This document shows, one piece after another, positions 35,537-44,328 of a stretch of DNA of 64,000 bases. The position numbers were made by a program, and so were the translations under genes. The notes beneath the pieces were generated by a model. It was not told where the DNA came from, made no database searches, and was given only the letters and a program-made list of their open reading frames with translations. This stretch comes from Clostridiales bacterium (GTDB lineage: Bacteria > Bacillota > Clostridia > Lachnospirales > Anaerotignaceae): NCBI GenBank assembly GCA_018364635.1, contig JAGZLR010000006.1:6799-70798 (forward strand), in the 5' to 3' direction. Every line of letters begins with the position of its first letter. The first letter of the stretch is position 1.

Positions 35537-35932
35537 TTGTTGGAAGAGGAGTTATTATCTGAGGCAAAAAAAGCGATGGTTCATGCATATGTACCTTATT
35601 CTGGTTTTCGTGTTGGAGCAGCTGTTATGGCAGAAGATGGAACAATATTTACAGGGTGTAATGTTGAGAATGCTTCCTATGGAGGAACTTGTTGCGCGGA
35701 ACGCATAGCGATTTATAAAGCAGTGTCAGAGGGATATCGGAAGTTTTTATCGATCCTTATTATTTCTGATAGCGAGGACATCACTTATCCATGTGGTATT
35801 TGTCGCCAAGTTTTGGTAGAATTTATGGGAGATGGAGATGTACTGTGTTGTAATAAATATGGAGAAATAAAAAAATATAAGCTAAGGGATTTAATTCCAT
35901 ATGCATTTGAGTTTAATCCACAAATGAGGTGA
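35537..35932 (+). CDS. cdd: Cytidine deaminase
   Basis: 131-residue zinc enzyme turning cytidine or deoxycytidine into uridine for pyrimidine salvage. Zinc and catalytic residues: Cys53-Ala-Glu55 in TCCAERIA and PCGICRQ near 91. VPYSGFRVGAA and CNVENASYGG are family signatures. Two adjacent TTG codons at 35537 and 35540 both fit AAGGAGG (35525-35531); there is no ATG. It overlaps the neighbouring genes' ends, so is in an operon with DUF3048 and UDG. Confidence 0.95.
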   Translation: MLEEELLSEAKKAMVHAYVPYSGFRVGAAVMAEDGTIFTGCNVENASYGGTCCAERIAIYKAVSEGYRKFLSILIISDSEDITYPCGICRQVLVEFMGDGDVLCCNKYGEIKKYKLRDLIPYAFEFNPQMR

Positions 35933-35937
35933 ATACT

Positions 35938-36516
35938 ATGCCGGAAAAAACCTGGGAAATTTTAGAGGGCGCTTGCGGCTGTTGCCAAAAATGCAGGCTT
36001 TGGGAAACAAGAACCCATGTTGTAATTGGAGATGGCAATCAAAATGCAGATATTATGTTTATTGGAGAAGGGCCAGGAGAGCAGGAGGATTTACAAGGCA
36101 AACCATTTGTGGGGCCAGCAGGGAAATTATTAGATAAAATGTTGGCAGCAATCCGTTTGACTCGTTCAGACGTTTATATTGCAAATATTGTTAAGTGTAG
36201 ACCACCTGGAAATCGGGACCCGCATGAGGATGAGCGGCAAGCCTGTCTTGATTATCTAAGATACCAGTTGATGTTGGTACATCCTAAAATTATTGTGTGC
36301 CTTGGAAGAATTGCAGGGATCACAATTATTGATCCTCAGTTTCGTATTACGAGAGAACACGGTCAATGGATTAATAGAAAAGGATTTTGGATAACTGCGA
36401 CATATCATCCATCTGCTCTTTTAAGAGATGAGGAGAAAAAGCGTCCTGCATGGGAAGACTTTAAAGGAATTCGTGCAAAATATGATGAACTTCAAAAAGA
36501 AAATAAGGCTGATTAA
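35938..36516 (+). CDS. Family 4-type uracil-DNA glycosylase
   Basis: 192-residue glycosylase removing uracil from DNA. The active-site motif GEGPGEQED is at 43-51, and HPSALLR near the end supplies the catalytic His region. Cys-rich CGCCQKC at 13-19, together with KCRPP and the Cys of ERQACLDYL, forms the 4Fe-4S ligand set of family 4/5 enzymes. The ATG at 35938 has GAGGTG six bases upstream. Location after cdd is not the usual Bacillus order. Confidence 0.9.
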   Translation: MPEKTWEILEGACGCCQKCRLWETRTHVVIGDGNQNADIMFIGEGPGEQEDLQGKPFVGPAGKLLDKMLAAIRLTRSDVYIANIVKCRPPGNRDPHEDERQACLDYLRYQLMLVHPKIIVCLGRIAGITIIDPQFRITREHGQWINRKGFWITATYHPSALLRDEEKKRPAWEDFKGIRAKYDELQKENKAD

Positions 36517-36564
36517 AACTATGATAGAAATAATCTAAGTTCAAATGACAAAGGAGCAAATATA

Positions 36565-37470
36565 TTGACGAAGAAATTTAAATCCGGCTTTATTTCCCTA
36601 ATTGGCCGGCCAAACGTAGGGAAATCAACACTGATGAATCGCTTCATTGGAGAAAAAATCGCTATTATTTCTCCAAAGCCGCAGACGACAAGAAATAAAG
36701 TACAAAGTATTTTAACCAGAGATGACTTTCAAGGGATATTTATAGATACTCCTGGAATTCATAAGCCTAAGCATAAATTAGGACAATATATGGTAAAATC
36801 AGCAGAAACGACATTCGGTGAGGTAGATATAGTGTTAATGCTGATAGAACCGACAGACCATATCATTGAATCCGACCAGTATGTTATAGAAAAGCTTACA
36901 AAAGTTAAGACACCAGTGATTTTGGTTATCAATAAAGTAGATGCTGTAGATAAGGCGCTTTTGATGAAAACCATTACAATTTATAGTGACCTCTATCATT
37001 TTGCAGAGATTGTACCAATTTCGGCGATGAAAGGCGAAAATATTGAGACTCTTCTTCAGGTAATCAAGAAATACTTGCCGGAAGGACCTATGTATTTTCC
37101 GCCTGATATGGTGACGGATCAACCAGAGAGGCAGATTGTTTCAGAGATCATTCGCGAAAAGGCACTGCGATTATTGCAAGATGAAATCCCTCATGGAATT
37201 GCTGTAGAAGTTATGTCTATGAAAAAAAGAGAAAATCAGGACTTAGTGGATGTAGAGGCAACAATTTATTGTGAAAAGGATTCCCATAAAGGAATTATCA
37301 TTGGAAAGCAGGGAGCAATGTTGAAAAAAATTGGTTCTCGTGCGCGTATTGATATACAAAATCTTCTAGGATCCGCTATATACTTACAACTTTGGGTAAA
37401 AGTAAAGAAGGATTGGCGTGACAGTGACTTTTTATTAAAAAATTTTGGATACGACGCAAAGCGGTTATAA
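36565..37470 (+). CDS. era: GTPase Era
   Basis: 301-residue essential GTPase for 30S subunit assembly. G1 is GRPNVGKS (14-21), G3 DTPG, G4 NKVD, G5 SAMKG; the C-terminal KH domain has IIIGKQGAMLKKIGS. It starts with TTG at 36565, eight bases after AAAGGAG (36550-36556). era-yqzL-recO order as in Bacillus. Confidence 0.96.
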   Translation: MTKKFKSGFISLIGRPNVGKSTLMNRFIGEKIAIISPKPQTTRNKVQSILTRDDFQGIFIDTPGIHKPKHKLGQYMVKSAETTFGEVDIVLMLIEPTDHIIESDQYVIEKLTKVKTPVILVINKVDAVDKALLMKTITIYSDLYHFAEIVPISAMKGENIETLLQVIKKYLPEGPMYFPPDMVTDQPERQIVSEIIREKALRLLQDEIPHGIAVEVMSMKKRENQDLVDVEATIYCEKDSHKGIIIGKQGAMLKKIGSRARIDIQNLLGSAIYLQLWVKVKKDWRDSDFLLKNFGYDAKRL

Positions 37471-37568
37471 AATAGTGGAGTATCTGCCAAGTTTTAATCA
37501 GTATATTCATACTTAGTGCGGCTATCCTAAGAGAGAAGAAAACTTTTAGAGAAAGGGATTGCTGCGAT

Positions 37569-37742
37569 ATGGATATTTTTTGGAATTTGTTTGAAAAAAG
37601 CGGAAGTATTGAGGCGTATTTAGGATTTAAAGAATTTCAGAAAGCCCAAGGCAGGCAATTTCAAAGTTCTAAAAAACAGCTTATAACAGGTGCCAAAGGG
37701 CTTCAGATGGAAAGTGATCGGAATGGAAACTGTCAATCTTAG
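37569..37742 (+). CDS. yqzL: YqzL family small protein
   Basis: 57 codons: MDIFWNLFEKSGSIEAYLGF and a basic, polar tail. The N-terminus matches the pattern of YqzL proteins (aromatic, FxxTG-type, then xxYL), which are found between era and recO in many Firmicutes. Function unknown. AAAGGG lies 11 bases before the ATG. It overlaps the recO start by 20 bases, so translation is coupled. Position and N-terminus agree; the tail is not conserved to my knowledge. Confidence 0.75.
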   Translation: MDIFWNLFEKSGSIEAYLGFKEFQKAQGRQFQSSKKQLITGAKGLQMESDRNGNCQS

Positions 37743-38457
37743 AGGTATTGTAATTCGGGAACTTCCCAGTGGGGAATCAGGGAAAAGGCTGTTAGTATTT
37801 GCAAAAGGGTATGGCAAGGTTTATGTTGTAGCTCGTGGAGCTAAGAATCCAAAAAGTAAGTTTTTAGCTGGAACACAGCTTTTTTCGTACTGTGACTTTC
37901 AAACTTATAAGGGAAAGGGGTTTTATGCAGTTACTCAGATTGATATTATTGAAAACTTTTATCCCATAAGGTCAGATATTGAAAAAATGGCTTATGCCTC
38001 TTATCTTGTAGAATTGACAGATAAGGTTGTTATGGCACGAGCAGAAGAAGATCAGATTCTTGAACTGTTGATTAGAGCTTTGTGGTTAATTTCCAAATCA
38101 GAGGAAAATATAAGTCTTTTGGTCCGAATTTTTGAGCTTAAGTTATTGCAGCTGGCTGGATTTATGCCTCAAATTGACGAATGTGTTATTTGCGGAAGAA
38201 AAGACTCTTTAAGTTATTTTTCTGTGGAGGAAGGCGGCACTGTATGTGCTGATTGCGCTTGTGAGAACCTGCATTTTCCAATTTCTTCTGGAAGTATACG
38301 GGCAATCAATTATGTGCTGGATAGCGATATGAAACGTATGTTTCAATTTCGAGTTTCTGAGTCAGTGCTCCATGAGCTGACACTGATAACTAGACGGTAT
38401 ATTTATGTACATATTTCAACGCATATCCAGTCGACAAAATTTATTGATTCCCTTTAA
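37723..38457 (+). CDS. recO: DNA repair protein RecO
   Basis: 244-residue recombination mediator that, with RecF and RecR, loads RecA on single-stranded DNA. N-terminal OB fold (RGIVIRELPSGESG, then VVARGAKNPKSKF), helical middle, and a zinc finger with Cys154, Cys157, Cys175 and Cys178. The ATG at 37723 fits the family N-terminus; GTG at 37690 would add 11 residues of yqzL-overlapping sequence. Confidence 0.93.
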   Translation: METVNLRGIVIRELPSGESGKRLLVFAKGYGKVYVVARGAKNPKSKFLAGTQLFSYCDFQTYKGKGFYAVTQIDIIENFYPIRSDIEKMAYASYLVELTDKVVMARAEEDQILELLIRALWLISKSEENISLLVRIFELKLLQLAGFMPQIDECVICGRKDSLSYFSVEEGGTVCADCACENLHFPISSGSIRAINYVLDSDMKRMFQFRVSESVLHELTLITRRYIYVHISTHIQSTKFIDSL

Positions 38458-38465
38458 AACGGTTC

Positions 38466-38494
38466 TTGACAAAATCAGTAAGATTTGATAGATT
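38466..38494 (+). promoter_or_regulatory. Promoter of glycyl-tRNA synthetase transcript
   Basis: TTGACA (38466-38471), 17 bases, TAGATT (38489-38494). Confidence 0.7.
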
Positions 38495-38510
38495 ATAAAA
38501 ATAAAGAATG

Positions 38511-38708
38511 CTGCGTGGAAGAAGAAGAGTAGTTTTTCTGGACAACATAGAGAGCTGGTGAAGGTGGAAAACTGGCATGGAAAGAAAGATGAAGGGCGCT
38601 TTGGAGCAGAAAAAGAAAGTGGATGCTCTGCATCAATTAGGGTGGAACCGCGGAAGATTAACCTTTCGTCCCTTACTGTAGTAGGTAAGAGGATGAAAGG
38701 TTTTTTTA
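38511..38708 (+). promoter_or_regulatory. T-box riboswitch for glycyl-tRNA synthetase
   Basis: Stem I starts at CTGC (38511) and closes at GCAG (38606-38609), with the AGAGTAG bulge element near its base. A GGC glycine codon at 38595-38597 sits where the specifier should be. The T-box AGGGTGGAACCGCG is at 38639-38652. The terminator stem runs from 38660 to 38700 with T at 38701-38707. Uncharged tRNA-Gly should stabilise the antiterminator and switch on the gene. Confidence 0.95.
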
Positions 38709-38746
38709 TTTTTCTCCAGGCAGCAAAATAAATAGGAGGTTTCTAT

Positions 38747-40129
38747 ATGGAAAAGACAATGGAAAAAATTGTTGCTCTTGCAAAGTCAAGAGGATTTGTG
38801 TATCCTGGTTCAGAAATTTATGGGGGTTTAGCCAATACATGGGATTATGGTCCAATTGGCGTGGAGTTGAAAAACAATATTAAAAAGGCTTGGTGGAAAA
38901 AATTTATTCAGGGTTCTCCGATGAACGTAGGGGTTGACTGTGCAATTTTAATGAATCCAGAAACATGGGTTGCTAGTGGACATGTTGGCGGTTTTAGTGA
39001 TCCTTTGATGGATTGTAAGGATTGTAAGGAGCGGTTTCGTGCAGATAAATTGATTGAGGAACATATGCATGAAACAGGTGTAGATGATGTTGTCGATGGA
39101 TGGTCCAATGAAAAAATGATGAATTACATTAAAGAGCATGGGATTGGCTGTCCTTCCTGTGGAAGTAAAAAATTTACGGATATTCGTCAGTTTAATTTGA
39201 TGTTTAAAACATTCCAAGGTGTGACAGAAGATGCGAAAAACGCGGTTTATCTGCGTCCGGAAACTGCCCAAGGTATTTTTGTTAACTTTAAAAATGTTCT
39301 GAGAACTACAAGAAAGAAGCTGCCTTTTGGTATTGGACAGATCGGAAAGTCTTTCCGTAACGAGATTACTCCTGGAAACTTTACATTCCGTACGCGAGAG
39401 TTTGAACAGATGGAATTAGAATTTTTCTGTGAACCAGATACGGATTTAGAGTGGTTCAAGTATTGGAAAGAATATTGCATAAAATGGCTTCATGATTTGA
39501 ATATGAGCCCAGACAACATGAGGGTAAGGGACCATAGCCCAGAAGAACTTTCTTTCTACAGCAAGGCTACAAGCGATATTGAATATTTGTTCCCATTTGG
39601 ATGGGGAGAACTTTGGGGAATTGCAGACCGTACTGATTTTGACTTGACACAACATCAAAATCATTCTGGAGAAGACCTTACGTATTTTGACCAGACAAAA
39701 AATACAAAGTACATTCCATATGTCATTGAGCCATCGTTGGGTGCGGATCGTGTGACACTTGCGTTTCTTTGTGAAGCGTATGACGAGCAGGAGATCGGTG
39801 AAGGAGATGTGAGAACGGTACTTCATTTCCATCCAGCAATTGCGCCATTTAAGGCTGCTATCTTGCCACTTTCCAAAAAACTTTCAGATCAGGCGATGGA
39901 GGTTTATCAGAAGTTACAAAAGAAGTTTAATGTTGACTTTGATGAAGCTGGAAGCATTGGTAAGAGATATAGAAGACAGGACGAGATTGGTACACCTTAC
40001 TGTATTACAATTGATTTTGATACGTTAGAGAATCATACAGTTACAGTTAGAGACAGAGATACGATGGAGCAGATACGTCTACATGTAGATGAGTTAGAAA
40101 AATATTTAGAAGAAAAAATTGAGTTTTAA
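38747..40129 (+). CDS. glyQS: Glycyl-tRNA synthetase, single-chain alpha2 type
   Basis: 460-residue class II synthetase. Motif 2 lies in FRNEITPGNFTFRTREFEQME and motif 3 in GADRV; the anticodon domain is C-terminal. This is the homodimeric form, not the bacterial alpha2-beta2 type. A zinc-like CKDC plus CPSC pair lies near residues 92-147. TAGGAGGT (38733-38740) precedes the ATG. Regulated by the T-box just upstream; ends at a strong terminator. Confidence 0.96.
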   Translation: MEKTMEKIVALAKSRGFVYPGSEIYGGLANTWDYGPIGVELKNNIKKAWWKKFIQGSPMNVGVDCAILMNPETWVASGHVGGFSDPLMDCKDCKERFRADKLIEEHMHETGVDDVVDGWSNEKMMNYIKEHGIGCPSCGSKKFTDIRQFNLMFKTFQGVTEDAKNAVYLRPETAQGIFVNFKNVLRTTRKKLPFGIGQIGKSFRNEITPGNFTFRTREFEQMELEFFCEPDTDLEWFKYWKEYCIKWLHDLNMSPDNMRVRDHSPEELSFYSKATSDIEYLFPFGWGELWGIADRTDFDLTQHQNHSGEDLTYFDQTKNTKYIPYVIEPSLGADRVTLAFLCEAYDEQEIGEGDVRTVLHFHPAIAPFKAAILPLSKKLSDQAMEVYQKLQKKFNVDFDEAGSIGKRYRRQDEIGTPYCITIDFDTLENHTVTVRDRDTMEQIRLHVDELEKYLEEKIEF

Positions 40130-40150
40130 TAAACATTCAGTGCTATTTAA

Positions 40151-40183
40151 AAAGTACGGCAGAAAAATCTGCCGTACTTTTTT
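40151..40183 (+). terminator. Terminator after glycyl-tRNA synthetase
   Basis: Perfect 12-bp stem (40151-40162 with 40169-40180 region), GC-rich core, T run. Confidence 0.95.
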
Positions 40184-40302
40184 GTGAATAAAGTTTTGAA
40201 AAAAGGAAGTTATAAAAATAACTTTTTGATATTTATACCAAATTTAGAGCATATTTTTTGGAATTCTGAATTTAAAATTAATATACACCTTTCTTTTCTA
40301 TA

Positions 40303-40311
40303 TGTTATAAT
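40303..40311 (+). promoter_or_regulatory. Extended -10 promoter of ppdK
   Basis: TGTTATAAT at 40303-40311; no clear -35 box. Confidence 0.55.
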
Positions 40312-40361
40312 TGAATAGAATGCTGACAAGAGCAGCAAATGGATTTAAAGGAGGAAATCAA

Positions 40362-42989
40362 ATGCCAAAGAAATATGTCTATATGTTTAATGAAGGCAAT
40401 GCCACAATGAGAAATCTTCTCGGAGGAAAAGGTGCAAACCTGGCAGAAATGACAAATATGGGTATGCCAGTTCCATATGGTTTTACAATCACAACGGAAG
40501 CTTGTACAGAATTTAACGAGGGCGGCAAAAAATTTACAGCGGAAATGATCGAGCAGATAGACGCCGCTTTGGCAGAGCTTGAAAAAAGAGCAGGGAAAAA
40601 GCTAGGCGATATTGATAATCCATTATTGGTATCTGTTCGTTCTGGTGCGAGGGCATCTATGCCTGGTATGATGGACACAGTATTAAATCTGGGATTAAAC
40701 GATGTTTCTGTCGAGGGGTTAGCAGCTAAAACAAATAATAAAAGATTTGCATATGATTCCTATCGCAGATTTATCATGATGTTTGCAGATGTGGTAATTG
40801 GGGTAAATAAATCAAAGTTTGAACGGGTTTTAGATATTTATAAAGAAGAAGTAGGCGCTAAATTTGATACAGATTTGACAGCTGATGACTTAAAAGTTGT
40901 AATCGATAAATTTAAACAACTGTATTTTGAGGATCAGGGCAAGGAATTCCCGCAAGAGCCTAAAGAGCAGCTTTATGAAGCTGCAAAAGCTGTTTTCCAT
41001 TCCTGGGATAATCCAAGAGCTTTTGTTTATAGAAGAATGAATGATATTCCTTACAGCTGGGGGACGGCAGTTAATGTACAGATGATGGTGTTTGGAAATA
41101 TGGGAGATACCTCTGGTACAGGCGTTGCATTCACAAGAAATGCAGCGACTGGAGAGAACAAAATGTTTGGTGAGTATTTGATTAATGCACAAGGAGAAGA
41201 TGTTGTTGCAGGTGTCAGAACACCAAAGCCGATTGCTACATTGGAACAGGATATGCCACAAGTATATCAGCAGTTTATGACATTAGCTCATAACCTGGAA
41301 AATCATTATAAGGATATGCAGGATATGGAATTCACCATTGAGGAGGGAAAACTTTTCTTCCTTCAGACAAGAAATGGAAAGAGAACTGCACCAGCTGCTC
41401 TTAAAATAGCGGTAGATATGGTAAATGAAGGATTGATTACAAAGGAAGAAGCATTATTAAAGGTAGAGCCAAAACAGTTAGATCAATTACTTCATCCTGC
41501 ATTTGATGAAAAAGCGTTGAAGGCTGCAAAACCAATTGGAAAAGGTCTTCCTGCTTCTCCAGGTGCTGCTGCTGGTAAAGTAGTATTTACTGCAGAAGAA
41601 GCGAAAGAGCAGGCACAGGCTGGAGACAGAGTGATTTTAGTGCGGCTTGAAACTAGCCCTGAAGACATTGAAGGTATGGTCGCTGCACAGGGGATTTTGA
41701 CAGTTCGTGGTGGTATGACTAGCCATGCAGCAGTTGTTGCTCGTGGTATGGGTGAATGCTGTGTATCCGGTTGTGAAGAGATCAAGATGAATGAGGCAGA
41801 AAAAACATTTACTCTCGGAGGCAGAACTTTTAAAGAGGGCGATTATATCTCTCTTGATGGATCGACAGGAAATATTTACGGTGAGGATATCCCTACAGTA
41901 AAAGCAAGTATCTCTGGGGAATTTTCTACATTTATGGAATGGGCGGATAAGGTAAGAAGTCTAAGAATCAGAACAAATGCCGATACGCCAAAAGATGCGC
42001 AAGCAGCAGTTGAGTTTGGTGCAGAAGGTATTGGACTTACAAGAACAGAGCATATGTTCTTTGATGCAGATAGAATTATGAAGTTTAGAAAAATGATTTT
42101 ATGTGATACTGTAGAAGAGAGAGTAGAAGCTCTTTCTGCAATTGAACCGTTCCAGAAGGAGGACTTTGTAGGTATCTATGAAGCAATGGGCGAAAGGCCG
42201 GTAACAATTCGTCTTCTTGATCCACCGCTACATGAATTTTTACCAAATACCGATGAGGAATTTGAAATTTTAGCAAAAGATATGGGAAAATCTGTATCTG
42301 AGCTTAAAATTAAAGCGAAGGGTCTTCATGAATTAAATCCGATGATGGGACATCGCGGCTGCCGTCTTGCGGTAAGCTATCCTGAGATTGCAAAAATGCA
42401 GACAAGAGCGATTATCTCAGCAGCATTGGAAGTAAGGAAGAACAAGGGATATCAGATTGTTCCAGAAATTATGGTACCATTAGTTGGGGACATCAAGGAA
42501 ATGAAATATGTAAAGAATCTTGTGGTAGAGACTGCTGATGAATTGATCTCTGCATCTGGTATGGATATGAAATATCTAGTAGGAACCATGATTGAAATTC
42601 CAAGAGCTGCGTTGACAGCAGACGAAATTGCGAAAGAAGCTGAGTTCTTCTCTTTTGGAACCAACGATTTGACACAGATGACTTATGGACTTTCCAGAGA
42701 CGATGCTGGTAAGATTCTTGCAGACTATATAGATAAAAATATTTATGAGGGTGATCCTACGGCGAAACTAGACAGAAGTGGTGTCGGTCAATTAATGCAG
42801 ATTGCAGTAGAAAAAGGCAGAAAGACTAGACCTGATCTTCATTTAGGTATTTGTGGTGAGCATGGCGGAGATCCGTCTTCTATAGAGTTCTGCCATATGA
42901 TAGGGCTGGACTATGTGTCCTGTTCACCGTTCCGTGTGCCGATTGCTAGACTGGCAGCCGCACAGGCCGCAATTCGCAATCCAAGATAA
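40362..42989 (+). CDS. ppdK: Pyruvate, phosphate dikinase
   Basis: 875-residue enzyme interconverting pyruvate + ATP + Pi and PEP + AMP + PPi, important in PPi-based glycolysis of anaerobes. ATP-grasp N-domain, then the swivelling phospho-His domain with catalytic His455 in GGMTSHAAVVARG, then the PEP/pyruvate barrel ending in GICGEHGGDP with the catalytic Cys. The ATG at 40362 has AAAGGAGG seven bases upstream; a longer frame from 40311 starts inside the -10 region. The PPDK regulatory protein gene, a neighbour in some Firmicutes, is not in the window. Confidence 0.96.
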   Translation: MPKKYVYMFNEGNATMRNLLGGKGANLAEMTNMGMPVPYGFTITTEACTEFNEGGKKFTAEMIEQIDAALAELEKRAGKKLGDIDNPLLVSVRSGARASMPGMMDTVLNLGLNDVSVEGLAAKTNNKRFAYDSYRRFIMMFADVVIGVNKSKFERVLDIYKEEVGAKFDTDLTADDLKVVIDKFKQLYFEDQGKEFPQEPKEQLYEAAKAVFHSWDNPRAFVYRRMNDIPYSWGTAVNVQMMVFGNMGDTSGTGVAFTRNAATGENKMFGEYLINAQGEDVVAGVRTPKPIATLEQDMPQVYQQFMTLAHNLENHYKDMQDMEFTIEEGKLFFLQTRNGKRTAPAALKIAVDMVNEGLITKEEALLKVEPKQLDQLLHPAFDEKALKAAKPIGKGLPASPGAAAGKVVFTAEEAKEQAQAGDRVILVRLETSPEDIEGMVAAQGILTVRGGMTSHAAVVARGMGECCVSGCEEIKMNEAEKTFTLGGRTFKEGDYISLDGSTGNIYGEDIPTVKASISGEFSTFMEWADKVRSLRIRTNADTPKDAQAAVEFGAEGIGLTRTEHMFFDADRIMKFRKMILCDTVEERVEALSAIEPFQKEDFVGIYEAMGERPVTIRLLDPPLHEFLPNTDEEFEILAKDMGKSVSELKIKAKGLHELNPMMGHRGCRLAVSYPEIAKMQTRAIISAALEVRKNKGYQIVPEIMVPLVGDIKEMKYVKNLVVETADELISASGMDMKYLVGTMIEIPRAALTADEIAKEAEFFSFGTNDLTQMTYGLSRDDAGKILADYIDKNIYEGDPTAKLDRSGVGQLMQIAVEKGRKTRPDLHLGICGEHGGDPSSIEFCHMIGLDYVSCSPFRVPIARLAAAQAAIRNPR

Positions 42990-43101
42990 GGTATGGGGTA
43001 TTGTCGCAGAAGAGTAAAATGTATAACCAGAACTATGCACAAAGCTTTATAAACAAGGAGTTTTGATTACCTATAGTGAATGGGTAATTGGTCATTTTAA
43101 G

Positions 43102-43121
43102 CAAAATAGGAAGCTATTTTG
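43102..43121 (+). repeat. Hairpin in the ppdK 3' region
   Basis: Perfect 8-bp inverted repeat CAAAATAG/CTATTTTG with a four-base loop, no T run after it; perhaps a 3'-end stabilising hairpin. Confidence 0.45.
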
Positions 43122-43148
43122 TTGGAAGAGTTATTGATAGGTTGATGG

Positions 43149-43199
43149 AAAAAGGTGTACTGTAAAATCCAGTTTAGGATTTTACATGTACACCTTTTT
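43149..43199. terminator. Large bidirectional terminator between ppdK and the Fe-S membrane protein
   Basis: About 21-bp nearly perfect stem (43149-43170 with 43177-43199), A run on one side and five T on the other; serves both converging genes. Confidence 0.93.
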
Positions 43200-43236
43200 G
43201 CAATTAGATTTGTAAGGATATCATTTTGTATTGTAG

Positions 43237-43812
43237 TTATTTGAGATACTTTCTCTTACAGATCAATTGTGTCATTGTACCCATTGGACAGTAGACACAC
43301 CATGAACGCGGTTTAAATAAAACCATTGTAATTAGTCCTAGGATAGTGGATGTGAGCATAACACTATAAAAACCAAAAGCAAATTGGGCAACACCTGGAT
43401 GAAGTAGTGATGTATGGTATGCCCATTGCCATGGAAGCTTTAGCGTCCAAAGTAGTGTGACTACCTGTTTTAGGTCTCGCGCACCAGAGAAAACTAGATA
43501 TGTATTCCACAGCATTAGGAGAAACATTATAAAAAAGAAGAGGAGAAAACTGTAACGAAATATTTTTGATTTCATCCAGTTAGGAATATCTTTTTTTCGT
43601 GAAAGGCCAAATCTGCCACCAAGAAGCTCGAATAACTGTCCTCTGCCGCAGTAACGATTACAATATGCTTTATTTCCGCCGAATATAGCGATGATAAGGG
43701 GAATAAAGAAACAGAAAAGGCCTAACCAAGCAAATAGAATATTAAAAAATCCTAGGATCAGATAAGTGAGAGATACAATCCACAGATAATCATACCATTT
43801 TTTTTGTTTCAT
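43237..43812 (-). CDS. Membrane 4Fe-4S binding protein (NapH/NosR-like)
   Basis: 191-residue protein with about four membrane helices and two cysteine clusters: CNRYCGRGQ near residue 51 and CVYCPMGT near 175. This is the arrangement of the 4Fe-4S-binding membrane family related to NapH/NosR/CcoG, which passes electrons across or along the membrane. The second ATG (43812) is best spaced from AAGGAGG. It overlaps the ferredoxin gene by 23 bases, so the two proteins likely form one electron-transfer unit. No reductase partner is nearby. Confidence 0.82.
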   Translation of the reverse strand: MKQKKWYDYLWIVSLTYLILGFFNILFAWLGLFCFFIPLIIAIFGGNKAYCNRYCGRGQLFELLGGRFGLSRKKDIPNWMKSKIFRYSFLLFFFIMFLLMLWNTYLVFSGARDLKQVVTLLWTLKLPWQWAYHTSLLHPGVAQFAFGFYSVMLTSTILGLITMVLFKPRSWCVYCPMGTMTQLICKRKYLK

Positions 43813-44020
43813 CATTTACCTCCTTAAGTTTAATGACGCTTGCAGGACATATTTTTACACATTTGTTGCAACCAACACATTTATCATTATCTATATAAGC
43901 ATACATTCCTTTATAAATACTGATTGCTGTTCGTGGGCATGCTTTAACACAACAACCACATGAAACGCATAAATCTATGTTGACTTGTGCTTTTTTCAGT
44001 ATTTTTTTCTTTTCAGCCAT
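43790..44020 (-). CDS. Two-cluster 4Fe-4S ferredoxin-like protein
   Basis: 76 residues with two CxxCxxCxxxCP motifs: CVSCGCCVKACP (about 18-29) and CVGCNKCVKICP (about 48-59). A basic N-terminus and a Lys/Glu-rich tail surround them. It is a soluble electron carrier probably docking on the membrane Fe-S protein encoded downstream. AGGAGG lies six bases before the ATG; an extended -10 promoter is at 44060-44068. Confidence 0.9.
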   Translation of the reverse strand: MAEKKKILKKAQVNIDLCVSCGCCVKACPRTAISIYKGMYAYIDNDKCVGCNKCVKICPASVIKLKEVNDETKKMV

Positions 44021-44328
44021 AAATACCTCCTGATCATACTTGGGAATAGTTTTAGATAAAGTATAGCAGATGAGCTGGAAAATATCTGTGATAAAGTTAC
44101 AGGAGAGAGATTTTGAAAGAAATCGGGGGAGGATAGATGAGTAAGAATTTTTTACATGCTCTTTTTTTCTATATCTTTAGATAGTAAGTAATTTAGATAC
44201 AAAAGTTAGCATAAAATAGTTATAAATTTAAATTTTAAGGAAAGGAATTATATTACAGTAAAGTATAAGGAAAGGAAAAATAGTAGAATTTGGGATAAGT
44301 ATAACAACGATAGTAAAATAAAGTATAC
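44021..44328. other. Gene-poor spacer with a minus-strand promoter and a possible mini-ORF
   Basis: Contains the minus-strand extended -10 TGCTATACT at 44060-44068 for the ferredoxin gene. A 15-codon frame at 44137-44184, preceded by GGGGGAGGATAG, is the only coding hint. The short string TAAAGTATA recurs near 44057, 44258 and 44318 and AAGGAAAGGAA occurs twice; these are probably compositional. Confidence 0.5.
44060..44068 (-). promoter_or_regulatory. Extended -10 promoter of the ferredoxin pair
   Basis: Minus strand TGCTATACT; no clear -35 box. About 40 bases upstream of the ferredoxin start. Confidence 0.5.

Noticed and set aside
39446..39832. 128-codon antisense frame opposite glycyl-tRNA synthetase
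   Set aside because: Fully inside a conserved essential gene, no ribosome site, low-complexity translation.
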